From Streptomyces ardesiacus (GTDB lineage Bacteria; Actinomycetota; Actinomycetes; Streptomycetales; Streptomycetaceae): a stretch of 64,000 bases of DNA. Where the stretch lies: positions 124,001 to 188,000 of the forward strand of contig NZ_BEWC01000011.1 in the NCBI RefSeq assembly GCF_003112575.1. The letters are read 5' to 3'. Made by a program: the position numbers and the translations under genes. The notes below the pieces were generated by a model, which made no database searches, had not been told where the DNA came from, and was given only the letters and a program-made list of their open reading frames with translations. Each line of letters starts with the position of its first letter. Position 1 is the first letter of the stretch. Below, piece by piece: positions 1-7,947 of the stretch.

Positions 1-20
1 TCTACTGCAAGGAGGCACGG

Positions 21-1949
21 GTGCCGCTGCTGACCCGCATCACGGGACCGCGCGATCTGGACCGGCTCAGCCTGGAAGAGCTGAATCGGCTGGCCGAGGA
101 GATCCGTACCTTCCTCGTCGACGCCGTCTCCAAGACCGGCGGCCACCTCGGCCCCAACCTCGGCGTGGTGGAACTCACCCTCGCCCTGCACCGCGTCTTC
201 GACTCGCCGAAGGACAAGGTGCTCTGGGACACCGGCCACCAGTCCTACGTGCACAAGCTGCTCACCGGCCGCCAGGACTTCTCGAAGCTCAAGATGAAGG
301 GCGGCCTGTCCGGCTACCCCTCGCAGGCCGAGTCCGAGCACGACGTCATCGAGAACAGCCACGCCTCCACCGTGCTGGGCTGGGCCGACGGCATCGCCAA
401 GGCCAACCAGGTCCTGCGGCGCGACGACCACGTCGTCGCCGTCATCGGCGACGGCGCCCTCACCGGCGGCATGGCCTGGGAGGCGCTGAACAACATCGCC
501 GCCGCCAAGGACCGCCCCCTGGTCATCGTCGTCAACGACAACGAGCGCTCCTACGCCCCCACCATCGGCGGTCTCGCCAACCACCTGGCGACTCTGCGCA
601 CCACCGACGGCTACGAGCGCTTCCTGGCCCGCACCAAGGAGGTCCTGGAGCGCACCCCGGTCGTCGGCCGCCCGCTCTACGACACCCTGCACGGCGCCAA
701 GAAGGGCCTGAAGGACTTCATCGCCCCCCAGGGCATGTTCGAGGACCTCGGCCTCAAGTACGTCGGCCCGATCGACGGCCACGACCTGGAGGCCCTGGAG
801 TCCGCCCTCACCCGCGCCAAGCGCTTCGGCGGCCCGGTGATCGTGCACTGCCTCACCGAGAAGGGCCGCGGCTACCAGCCCGCCCTCCAGGACGAGGCCG
901 ACCGCTTCCACGCCGTCGGCAAGATCCACCCCGACACCGGCCTGCCCATCTCCACCTCCGGCGCCGACTGGACGTCCGTCTTCGGCGACGAGATGCTCGA
1001 GCTCGGCAAGGAGCGCGAGGACGTCGTCGCCATCACGGCCGCGATGCTCCAGCCGGTCGGCCTGGACAAGTTCGCCAAGGCCTTCCCCGACCGCGTCTAC
1101 GACGTCGGCATCGCCGAGCAGCACGGCGCCGTCTCCGCGGCCGGTCTCGCCCACGGCGGCGTCCACCCGGTCTTCGCCGTGTACGCCACCTTCCTCAACC
1201 GTGCCTTCGACCAGGTCCTCATGGACGTCGCCCTGCACAAGTGCGGCGTGACGTTCGTGCTCGACCGGGCCGGCGTCACCGGCACCGACGGCGCCTCCCA
1301 CAACGGCATGTGGGACATGTCGATCCTCCAGGTCGTCCCCGGCCTCAGGCTCGCCGCCCCGCGCGACGCCGACCAGGTCCGCGCCCAGCTCCGCGAGGCC
1401 GTCGCGGTGGACGACGCGCCGACCGTGGTCCGCTTCTCCAAGGGCGCCGTCGGCCCCGCCGTACCCGCCGTCGGCCGCGTCGGCGGCATGGACGTGCTGC
1501 GCGCCCCCGGGACCGAGACCCCCGACGTGCTCCTGGTCTCCGTCGGCGCCCTCGCGCCGATGTGCCTGGAGGTGGCGGACCTCCTGGACAAGCAGGGCAT
1601 CTCCACCACCGTCGTCGACCCCCGCTGGGTCAAGCCCGTCGACGAGGCCATGGCCCCGCTCGCCGAGCGCCACCGCGTGGTCGTCACCGTCGAGGACAAC
1701 TCCCGCGTCGGCGGGGTCGGCGCCGCCGTCGCCCAGGCCCTGCGCGACGCCGGCGTCGACGTGCCGCTGCGCGACTTCGGCATCCCGCCGCGCTTCCTCG
1801 ACCACGCCTCCCGCGCCGAGGTCCTCGCCGAGATCGGGCTCACCGCGCCCGACATCGCGCGCCAGGTCACCGGCCTGGTCGCCAAGCTCGACGGCAAGTA
1901 CGACCGCGCGGGCGCCGAGGTGGACCAGGTGGAGGCCGCGCGCGACTGA
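21..1949 (+). CDS. dxs: 1-deoxy-D-xylulose-5-phosphate synthase
   Basis: Thiamine-diphosphate enzyme that condenses pyruvate with glyceraldehyde-3-phosphate to give DXP, the first step of the MEP isoprenoid pathway. It is a full-length 642-residue protein starting at GTG, with a GGAGG ribosome site at 11-15. Visible family marks are His73 in TGHQSYVHK, the ThDP/Mg motif GDGALTGG at 143-150 with N172 and D173 following, and the catalytic Glu of GIAEQHG at about 366. The C-terminal transketolase domain is intact. The gene ends just before a strong hairpin, so it is probably not co-transcribed with the permease behind it. Identification is secure. Confidence 0.97.
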   Translation: MPLLTRITGPRDLDRLSLEELNRLAEEIRTFLVDAVSKTGGHLGPNLGVVELTLALHRVFDSPKDKVLWDTGHQSYVHKLLTGRQDFSKLKMKGGLSGYPSQAESEHDVIENSHASTVLGWADGIAKANQVLRRDDHVVAVIGDGALTGGMAWEALNNIAAAKDRPLVIVVNDNERSYAPTIGGLANHLATLRTTDGYERFLARTKEVLERTPVVGRPLYDTLHGAKKGLKDFIAPQGMFEDLGLKYVGPIDGHDLEALESALTRAKRFGGPVIVHCLTEKGRGYQPALQDEADRFHAVGKIHPDTGLPISTSGADWTSVFGDEMLELGKEREDVVAITAAMLQPVGLDKFAKAFPDRVYDVGIAEQHGAVSAAGLAHGGVHPVFAVYATFLNRAFDQVLMDVALHKCGVTFVLDRAGVTGTDGASHNGMWDMSILQVVPGLRLAAPRDADQVRAQLREAVAVDDAPTVVRFSKGAVGPAVPAVGRVGGMDVLRAPGTETPDVLLVSVGALAPMCLEVADLLDKQGISTTVVDPRWVKPVDEAMAPLAERHRVVVTVEDNSRVGGVGAAVAQALRDAGVDVPLRDFGIPPRFLDHASRAEVLAEIGLTAPDIARQVTGLVAKLDGKYDRAGAEVDQVEAARD

Positions 1950-1976
1950 CGCCGCGCACCCCGCGCTCCGCCGGAC

Positions 1977-2016
1977 GGGCCGGTCGCGCCACTCGTTGCA
2001 GTGGCGCGACCGGCCC
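1977..2016. terminator. 17-bp perfect hairpin after dxs
   Basis: Arms 1977-1993 and 2000-2016 are exact reverse complements around a 6-base loop (cgttgc). It lies 27 bases after the dxs stop and has no clear U-tract, as is common in Streptomyces. It probably ends dxs transcription and isolates the permease. Confidence 0.75.
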
Positions 2017-2100
2017 ATCCGCGTGAAATCGCCCATGCCGGGGCATACGCAGTACGCCCCCTCTCGATCATGTCGAGGACGACAAGCGTGGGAGGTCCCC

Positions 2101-3612
2101 GTGAGCAACACCCTCTTCAGGACCAAGAAGATCGAGCAGTCCATCCGTGACACGGAGGAACCGGAGCACGCGCTCAAGAAATCCCTGTCGGCACTGGACC
2201 TGACCGTCTTCGGCATCGGCGTCGTCATCGGCACCGGCATCTTCGTACTGACCGGCACCGTCGCCAAGAACAACGCGGGACCCGCCGTCGCCCTCGCGTT
2301 CGTCGTCGCCGGAGTCGTCTGCGCGCTCGCCGCGCTGTGCTACGCCGAGTTCGCCTCCACCGTCCCGGTGGCCGGCTCCGCGTACACCTTCTCCTACGCC
2401 TCCCTGGGCGAACTGCCCGCCTGGATCATCGGCTGGGACCTGGTCCTGGAGTTCGCGCTCGGCACGGCGGTGGTGGCCGTCGGCTGGTCGGGCTACATCC
2501 GCTCGCTGTTGGACAACGCCGGCTGGCACATCCCCGCCGAGCTGGGCGGACGGGACGGCGCCCAGGGCTTCGGCTTCGACATCCTCGCCGCCGCCCTGGT
2601 GCTGGTGCTCACCGCCATCCTCGTGCTCGGCATGAAGCTGTCGGCACGGATCACCTCGCTCGTCGTCGCCATCAAGGTGGCCGTCGTCCTCATCGTGATC
2701 ATCGCGGGTGCCTTCTTCGTCAAGAGCGCCAACTACGACCCCTTCATCCCGAAGTCGCAGCCCGTCGAGGCGGGCGGGGGACTGCACTCACCACTGATCC
2801 AGCTGATGTTCGGCTGGGCGCCGTCGAACTTCGGCGTGATGGGCATCTTCACGGCCGCCTCGGTCGTCTTCTTCGCCTTCATCGGCTTCGACATCGTCGC
2901 CACCGCCGCCGAGGAGACCAGGAACCCGCAGCGCGACATGCCGCGCGGCATCCTCGGCTCCCTGGTGATCTGCACCCTCCTGTACGTGGGCGTCTCGATC
3001 GTCGTCACCGGCATGGAGCACTACACCAAGCTCTCCGTGGACGCCCCGCTCGCCGACGCGTTCAAGGCCACCGGGCATCCCTTCTTCTCCGGGGTGATCA
3101 GCTTCGGCGCCGCCGTCGGCCTGACGGTGGTCTGCATGATCCTTCTCCTCGGCCAGAGCCGGGTCTTCTTCGCGATGAGCCGCGACGGCCTGCTGCCGCG
3201 CTTCTTCTCCCACGTCCACCCGAGGTTCCGCACCCCCTACCGGCCGACCATCCTGCTCGGCGTCGTCATCGCGATCGTCGCCGGTTTCACCAGCCTCAGC
3301 GAACTGGCCGAGCTGGTGAACATCGGTACGCTCTTCGCCTTCGTCGTCGTCGCGATCAGCGTGATCATCCTGCGCAGGACCCGCCCCGACCTGCCCCGCG
3401 CCTTCCGTACCCCGCTGGTCCCGCTGCTGCCCGTCGTCTCCGTGGCCGCCTCGCTGTGGCTGATGCTCAACCTGCCCGCCGAGACCTGGGTGCGGTTCGG
3501 CATCTGGATGGCGATCGGCTTCGTCGTGTACTTCTTCTACGGCCGCACCCACAGCCGCCTGGCCCGCGGCGAGGACACCCCGGCCGAGCCGGCCGCGCCG
3601 AACGGTCCGTAG
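2101..3612 (+). CDS. APC-family amino acid permease
   Basis: Cytoplasmic-membrane transporter of the amino acid-polyamine-organocation superfamily, cationic amino acid transporter (YfnA/CAT) branch, with about 12-13 membrane segments in 503 residues. The N-terminus reads MSNTLFRTKKIEQSI, followed by the typical LDLTVFGIGVVIGTGIF segment of the first half-helix pair. The GTG at 2101 is chosen because a GGGAGG ribosome site sits at 2090-2095. Earlier in-frame codons would run through the upstream hairpin. The substrate cannot be told from sequence; cationic or branched amino acids are usual for this branch. Confidence 0.9.
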   Translation: MSNTLFRTKKIEQSIRDTEEPEHALKKSLSALDLTVFGIGVVIGTGIFVLTGTVAKNNAGPAVALAFVVAGVVCALAALCYAEFASTVPVAGSAYTFSYASLGELPAWIIGWDLVLEFALGTAVVAVGWSGYIRSLLDNAGWHIPAELGGRDGAQGFGFDILAAALVLVLTAILVLGMKLSARITSLVVAIKVAVVLIVIIAGAFFVKSANYDPFIPKSQPVEAGGGLHSPLIQLMFGWAPSNFGVMGIFTAASVVFFAFIGFDIVATAAEETRNPQRDMPRGILGSLVICTLLYVGVSIVVTGMEHYTKLSVDAPLADAFKATGHPFFSGVISFGAAVGLTVVCMILLLGQSRVFFAMSRDGLLPRFFSHVHPRFRTPYRPTILLGVVIAIVAGFTSLSELAELVNIGTLFAFVVVAISVIILRRTRPDLPRAFRTPLVPLLPVVSVAASLWLMLNLPAETWVRFGIWMAIGFVVYFFYGRTHSRLARGEDTPAEPAAPNGP

Positions 3613-3659
3613 CGGGGCGGGGGCGCGTGCGTCGGCGGCCCGTGGGCGCCTCCCGGCCG

Positions 3660-4037
3660 TCACTCGGGCCGTACCGTCCTGGGCCCCGCCACCTGAGCCC
3701 CCAGCTCCGTCACCCGGCGGCGCAGTCCGCGGTCGGCCGTCACCACCAGGACGGCACGGCCGCCCGCCGCCCGCGCGACCAGCTCGACCATGTGGTCGTC
3801 CCCGCTGCCGGGCGCGGACTCGACCCGTACGCCGGGCACGGACTCCACCCCGCGGGCCGCGCCCTCGACCACGAGCACCACCTCCACGGGCCCCGCCCGC
3901 CCCGGCACCCCGTCCGCCGCCAGCCGGTCCCGCAGCCGCTCGGCGGCACCGCGCCGGTCCCGCCACCAGCCGTCGGGCACCGAGCCGACGACGTTCGCGG
4001 CGTCGACGATCACCAGCAGGGATGCGTTGTGGTCCAT
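3660..4037 (-). CDS. NYN/PIN-like domain protein
   Basis: A 125-residue protein that is essentially a single nuclease-like alpha/beta domain. Acidic positions typical of NYN/PIN folds are visible: D12 in VIVDAANVV, D80-D81 in GSGDDH and D102 in VVTADRGL. These would bind a metal ion for RNA cleavage. Family knowledge suggests an RNA-processing role, but the target is unknown. It converges on the permease with 47 bases between the stops. The start is the ATG at 4037. The fold assignment is an inference from motif spacing. Confidence 0.75.
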   Translation of the reverse strand: MDHNASLLVIVDAANVVGSVPDGWWRDRRGAAERLRDRLAADGVPGRAGPVEVVLVVEGAARGVESVPGVRVESAPGSGDDHMVELVARAAGGRAVLVVTADRGLRRRVTELGAQVAGPRTVRPE

Positions 4038-4116
4038 CCCGCCAGGGTGGCACGGCTCCCCGTCCGCAGCCGTACCCGACCGACACGGAGCCGAGGGCCC
4101 CGCTTAGAGTGATCCG

Positions 4117-5145
4117 GTGAATGGCGACTGGCTCCTTACCGGCCGCGACGGCCGCCTCAGTGTCTACCTCCCGTCCCACGGCGCCGCCCTGTGGCGTGCC
4201 GAACGCACGCCCGAGGGCCCCTGGGAGGCCCCGCGCCGCATCGGCGGCGACCAGGAACTGCGCCCGGACGGCGGCCTCGCGGCCGGCCGGGGAGCGAACG
4301 GCTACACCCACCTGGTCGCCTGGCGCCCCACCGGCGCCGGCCGCTGCGTCCTCGTGCACACCACGCACTTCCGGCCGCGGCTCGCGCCCCTGGACTGGCA
4401 GCCCGTCGGCCACCCCAACAAGCAGGGCGACCGCACCGGAACCCCCGCCGTGGCGGTCGACGCGCGGGGACGCGCCCACGTCTTCGTCCGCAACGGCGGC
4501 GGCGGCCTGAGCATGGTGGCCGAGCAGGAGAAGGGCGGCTGGGACCCGTGGCGGGACCTGAAGGGCCGCGGCGTCCAGGAGGCGCCGGCGGCCGTGACGT
4601 CCGACGCCGGCCTGGTCGAGGCGTACGCGCCCGTCGAGGGCGGCATCGCGCACTGGAGCCAGGACAAGCCGGGCGCCCGGCCGGCCCTGGGGGAGCGCCT
4701 CGACGCGGCGGTCCGTCCGGGCACCCTGCGCGCCCTGGCCACCTCCGCCGAGCACACCACGGTCTTCTTCACCGACGACGGCACCGGTGAGCTGTGCGCC
4801 TGGCGCCCCGGCGGAAAGGCCGTCCCGCTGGTCCCCGCCGCGGGCCCCGGTCCCGTGTCCGCCGTCCGCACCGTCATAGACGGCCACGACTGCACCCTCG
4901 TCGCCCAGCGCGCGGCGGGCAGCGGCCGCGTCGCCTTCGCCGCCTACCCCTCGGAACTGGAGGAGATGGGCGCGTCCTGGACCGAGTCGGGCCCCGTCCT
5001 GCCGGCCGACGCGACCGTCTCCCTGGCCCTGGACGCCGACGGCCGCCTGGTGGCGGCGTCCCTGTCCCCGTCGAGCGGTCAGTTGCTGCTGAGCCGGCGC
5101 AAGGACGAGGCGGGGCTGGCGCTCGGGGCGTGGGAAGCGGTCTGA
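4117..5145 (+). CDS. PLL-like beta-propeller repeat protein, copy 1
   Basis: A 342-residue protein without signal peptide or membrane segment. It is built of about seven units of 40-50 residues, each carrying a small hydrophobic strand, a D-x-x-G-R or D-G turn and a W near the end of the unit. Examples are GDWLLTGRDGRLSVY near the N-terminus and AVDARGRAHVFVRNGG mid-protein. This layout resembles Photorhabdus lectin/tectonin-type propellers (PF03984-like). The start is the GTG at 4117. The gene behind it at 5275 encodes a clear paralogue, so this is a tandem duplication. Ligand and function are unknown. Confidence 0.8.
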   Translation: MNGDWLLTGRDGRLSVYLPSHGAALWRAERTPEGPWEAPRRIGGDQELRPDGGLAAGRGANGYTHLVAWRPTGAGRCVLVHTTHFRPRLAPLDWQPVGHPNKQGDRTGTPAVAVDARGRAHVFVRNGGGGLSMVAEQEKGGWDPWRDLKGRGVQEAPAAVTSDAGLVEAYAPVEGGIAHWSQDKPGARPALGERLDAAVRPGTLRALATSAEHTTVFFTDDGTGELCAWRPGGKAVPLVPAAGPGPVSAVRTVIDGHDCTLVAQRAAGSGRVAFAAYPSELEEMGASWTESGPVLPADATVSLALDADGRLVAASLSPSSGQLLLSRRKDEAGLALGAWEAV

Positions 5146-5274
5146 GCGGTCCGGCCCCGTCCCGGCCGCCCGGCGACCGGCTCATGGGGAACTGGTGAAC
5201 GAACGGCATATGATGTTCGGCGTTCGACGGTCCCTGTCCGAGGTGGGGCGGGCTTCAGGAAGGTGCAGCAGGCC

Positions 5275-6399
5275 ATGCGGAAAAGGTCGGCAGGCCCCGT
5301 CGGCGCCGTCCGCCGGACCGGTCCCGGTGACGGGGGGCGGGAGCGCGGCGTCGTGCCGGCACCGGCCCACGGCGACTGGCTCACCCTGGGCAAGGACGGA
5401 CGGCTCAGCCTCTACGCGCCCACCGACGGCGGCCTGCTGCGCTGGACGGAGACCGCCGTGGGCGGCCCCGCGTGGAGCGGACCGCACTTCGTCCCCGTCC
5501 AGGGACTGACCGACCTGACGGTCGTTCAGGGGGCGGACACCTACGTCCACTTCCTCGGCCGAAGAGAGCGGGAGCGGGCCGACGGCGGCACCGGTGTCGA
5601 TGTCGTGCACGCCATCCAGTACCAGACCGGACTGGCCTTCACCGAGTGGCGCTCGCTCGGCAACCCCCACCGCGACCCCGCACAGGGCCGGGCGCTGGGA
5701 CGGCCCGTCGGTGCCGTCGCGGCCGACGGGACCGTGCACGTCCTCGTGCCGGACGCGCACGGAGGTCTCGCGCTGCGCCGGGAGGCCCCGAACGGCAAGT
5801 GGCGTGCCTGGGAGGACCTGTCCGGCACCGGGATCGACACCCCGCCCGCGACCGTCTCCCTCGCCGGGGGACGGGTGGAGGTCTGCGCCGCCACCGCGTC
5901 CGGTGTCCTGCTGTGGCGCCAGGCCGCGCCCGGCGGCGACTTCGAAGGTCCCCGGGGCCTGGCCCTGCGGCCGGTGCCGGGCACGGTCGGCGCGCTGGAG
6001 ACGGGGCCGGAGCGCGCCACGTTCTTCTGGGCCGACGCCGGCACGGGCGGCGTCGGCGCCTGGCGGGAGGGCGACTGGCCCGTCGCGCTGGGCGGTGCGC
6101 CGACCGGGGAGCCCTGCGCCCGGCTGCGCACGGTGGTGGACGGCTACGACAGTGTCGTCCTCGCCTGCCGGGACCGGGACGGCTCCGCCGTGCTCGGCGT
6201 GGGCGGCACGGAGAACGAGGCCGCCGGATTCTGGTGGTACGCCCTGGGCGAGTCCTGCCGGGGCGTCCCCGCGCTGGCCCGGGACGGCCACGGGCGGGTG
6301 GTGATGGCGCTGATCGGAGGCGACGGCACACCGAAGGTGGCCCGTCAGGAGGCCGGCAGCGGCCTGACCCTCACCCGCTGGCGGTCCCTGGAGGACTGA
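5275..6399 (+). CDS. PLL-like beta-propeller repeat protein, copy 2
   Basis: Paralogue of the preceding gene: HGDWLTLGKDGRLSLYAP here matches NGDWLLTGRDGRLSVYLP there, and the similarity continues to the shared C-terminus (LTLTRWRSLED). About seven propeller-like units fill the protein. The ATG at 5275 has an AGGAAGG site at about 5257-5263. A GTG at 5353 would give a protein whose N-terminus aligns with copy 1, so the 26-residue Arg-rich extension may be spurious. No catalytic residues are recognised. The 129-base gap from copy 1 could allow co-transcription. Confidence 0.8.
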   Translation: MRKRSAGPVGAVRRTGPGDGGRERGVVPAPAHGDWLTLGKDGRLSLYAPTDGGLLRWTETAVGGPAWSGPHFVPVQGLTDLTVVQGADTYVHFLGRRERERADGGTGVDVVHAIQYQTGLAFTEWRSLGNPHRDPAQGRALGRPVGAVAADGTVHVLVPDAHGGLALRREAPNGKWRAWEDLSGTGIDTPPATVSLAGGRVEVCAATASGVLLWRQAAPGGDFEGPRGLALRPVPGTVGALETGPERATFFWADAGTGGVGAWREGDWPVALGGAPTGEPCARLRTVVDGYDSVVLACRDRDGSAVLGVGGTENEAAGFWWYALGESCRGVPALARDGHGRVVMALIGGDGTPKVARQEAGSGLTLTRWRSLED

Positions 6400-6433
6400 G
6401 CGGCTGTCACCGGACGTCGCGCCGGCCCCGCCC

Positions 6434-6467
6434 GACGGGCCCGCGCGGGTCGTCCGGCGGGCCCGTC
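6434..6467. terminator. Convergent hairpin
   Basis: Perfect 11-bp arms (6434-6444 and 6457-6467) with a 12-base loop lie between the stops of the propeller gene and the LCP gene. It is placed to end transcription from both directions. Confidence 0.6.
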
Positions 6468-6482
6468 CTCACGGAAGGGGAG

Positions 6483-7571
6483 TCAGCCGCCGGTCGCGGG
6501 CGACTTCTTCGCGGACTCGGGGATCTCGGAGTCCGAGCGCACGGCCTTCCACAGGTCGCCCGCCTGGGGTTCGGCGGCCACGACCCGGTTGGGGTCGACC
6601 TTGTCGTAGGCCACCGGAAGCATGATCGTCTCCATGGTCGCGGGGTCGACCCCGTTCATGCTGCGGGCGAAGTCCGCCAGGCTGGTCAGCGAGGCCAGGT
6701 CGGAATCGGTGGTGAGGGCCGCGGTGAGCGTGTCGGCGATCTTGTAGGTCTTGGTGGGGCTGCCGAACAGGTCCTGCTTCTTGACCTCGCTCAACAGCGC
6801 CATCAGAAACTGCTGCTGCAGTCCGATACGGCCGAGGTCGCTGCCGTCGCCCACCCCGTGCCGGGTCCGCACGAAGGCCAGGGACTGGGTGCCGTCCAGG
6901 GTGTGGGTGCCGGCGCTCAGGTCGAGACCGCTGGAGCTGTCCTTGATGGGCTCGTCGATGGTGACGGGCACTCCGCCGATGGCGTCGACCAGTCCCTTGA
7001 AGCCGGCGAAGTCGATCTCCATGTAGTGGTCCATGCGGATGCCGGACATCTTCTCGACCGTCTTGACCACACAGGCGGGCCCGGCCTGCGAGTACACGGA
7101 GTTGAACATCACCCGCTCCGCCTGCGGCAGGTCGGACCCGTCGGACGTGGTGCACTGCGGGCGGATGACGAGGGTGTCGCGCGGGATGCTGATCGCGACG
7201 GCCTCCTTGCGACCCTCGGGTATGTGCACCACCAGGGCGGTGTCCGAACGCGCCCCGGCGACCTTGCCGGTGCCGAGCGAGGCGTTGTCCCCGGCCCGCG
7301 AGTCCGAGCCCAGGACCAGGAGGTTCTGTCCCGACGTCGGCAGCTTCTCGGGGCGGTCGTCGCCGAGGGCCTTGTCGAGGTCCACCCCGTCGATGTTGCC
7401 GTTCAGGCTGCTGTAGAGCCAGTAGCCGGTGCCGCCGACGGCGAGCAGCAGCACCACCAGGGACAGGAGGACGATCCGGCCCCAGCGTCTGCGGCGGCGT
7501 GGGGTGCGGCGGCCGCCGTCCGGCGCGGCCCGGCGGGCACGCCGGGGCTCCGTCGTGGCGCTGTGCGACAT
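6483..7571 (-). CDS. LytR-CpsA-Psr (LCP) family cell-wall ligase
   Basis: LCP enzymes transfer undecaprenyl-pyrophosphate-linked anionic polymers to peptidoglycan outside the membrane. The 362-residue protein has an Arg-rich cytoplasmic tail, one membrane helix at about 32-54 and an extracytoplasmic LCP domain. The polyprenyl-phosphate pocket residues are present: D90 and R92 in LGSDSRAGD, R108 and D110 in ARSDTALVV, R131 and D132 in IPRDTLV. It is divergent from the large glycerophosphotransferase at 7948, so the pair plausibly makes and attaches the same surface polymer. The start is the ATG at 7571. Confidence 0.92.
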   Translation of the reverse strand: MSHSATTEPRRARRAAPDGGRRTPRRRRRWGRIVLLSLVVLLLAVGGTGYWLYSSLNGNIDGVDLDKALGDDRPEKLPTSGQNLLVLGSDSRAGDNASLGTGKVAGARSDTALVVHIPEGRKEAVAISIPRDTLVIRPQCTTSDGSDLPQAERVMFNSVYSQAGPACVVKTVEKMSGIRMDHYMEIDFAGFKGLVDAIGGVPVTIDEPIKDSSSGLDLSAGTHTLDGTQSLAFVRTRHGVGDGSDLGRIGLQQQFLMALLSEVKKQDLFGSPTKTYKIADTLTAALTTDSDLASLTSLADFARSMNGVDPATMETIMLPVAYDKVDPNRVVAAEPQAGDLWKAVRSDSEIPESAKKSPATGG

Positions 7572-7947
7572 GGTGTTCGGTTCCTCTCCTCACGGGCTCC
7601 GCGGAGACGGAGTCGCAGGGCCCGGGTGGGGGGAGGCCGGCCCGCTGTGCGGTCGTGTCAGTGCGAGAACTCTATATGCACCCACACGCAGGGATTTGAC
7701 GAGCGGGGAACCATAGCGGGTAACAGCGATGTACGCCACATTAACTGGTCTTGACCGCCCATAAGAGTGACATAAGATATGGCGAACCTGTGACGGCTGT
7801 GAAGGGGGGCTTTCCGGCCGTCCGGGGTGTTCCCGGTGACGCATGAGGCGGTTGAGGGGGCCGCGAGCCGACACCGGTCAGGGGTGGGGACGTCCAGTGC
7901 GGACTGATAGCAGCCCGCTGGGCGAAATGTCTTGGTAGGAGTACGAG
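7572..7947. promoter_or_regulatory. Divergent intergenic region, LCP and glycerophosphotransferase
   Basis: This 376-base gene-free stretch is less GC-rich than its surroundings, particularly at 7670-7800. On the plus strand TTGACC (7751-7756) and TAAGAT (7773-7778) are 16 bases apart, a fair fit to a housekeeping (HrdB-type) promoter for the gene at 7948. That would give a leader of about 160 bases. No clear promoter for the minus-strand LCP gene was seen. Confidence 0.5.

Noticed and set aside
2788..4887. A 699-residue minus-strand open frame
   Set aside because: It covers the permease, NYN and propeller genes in the wrong frame and shows only low-complexity sequence.
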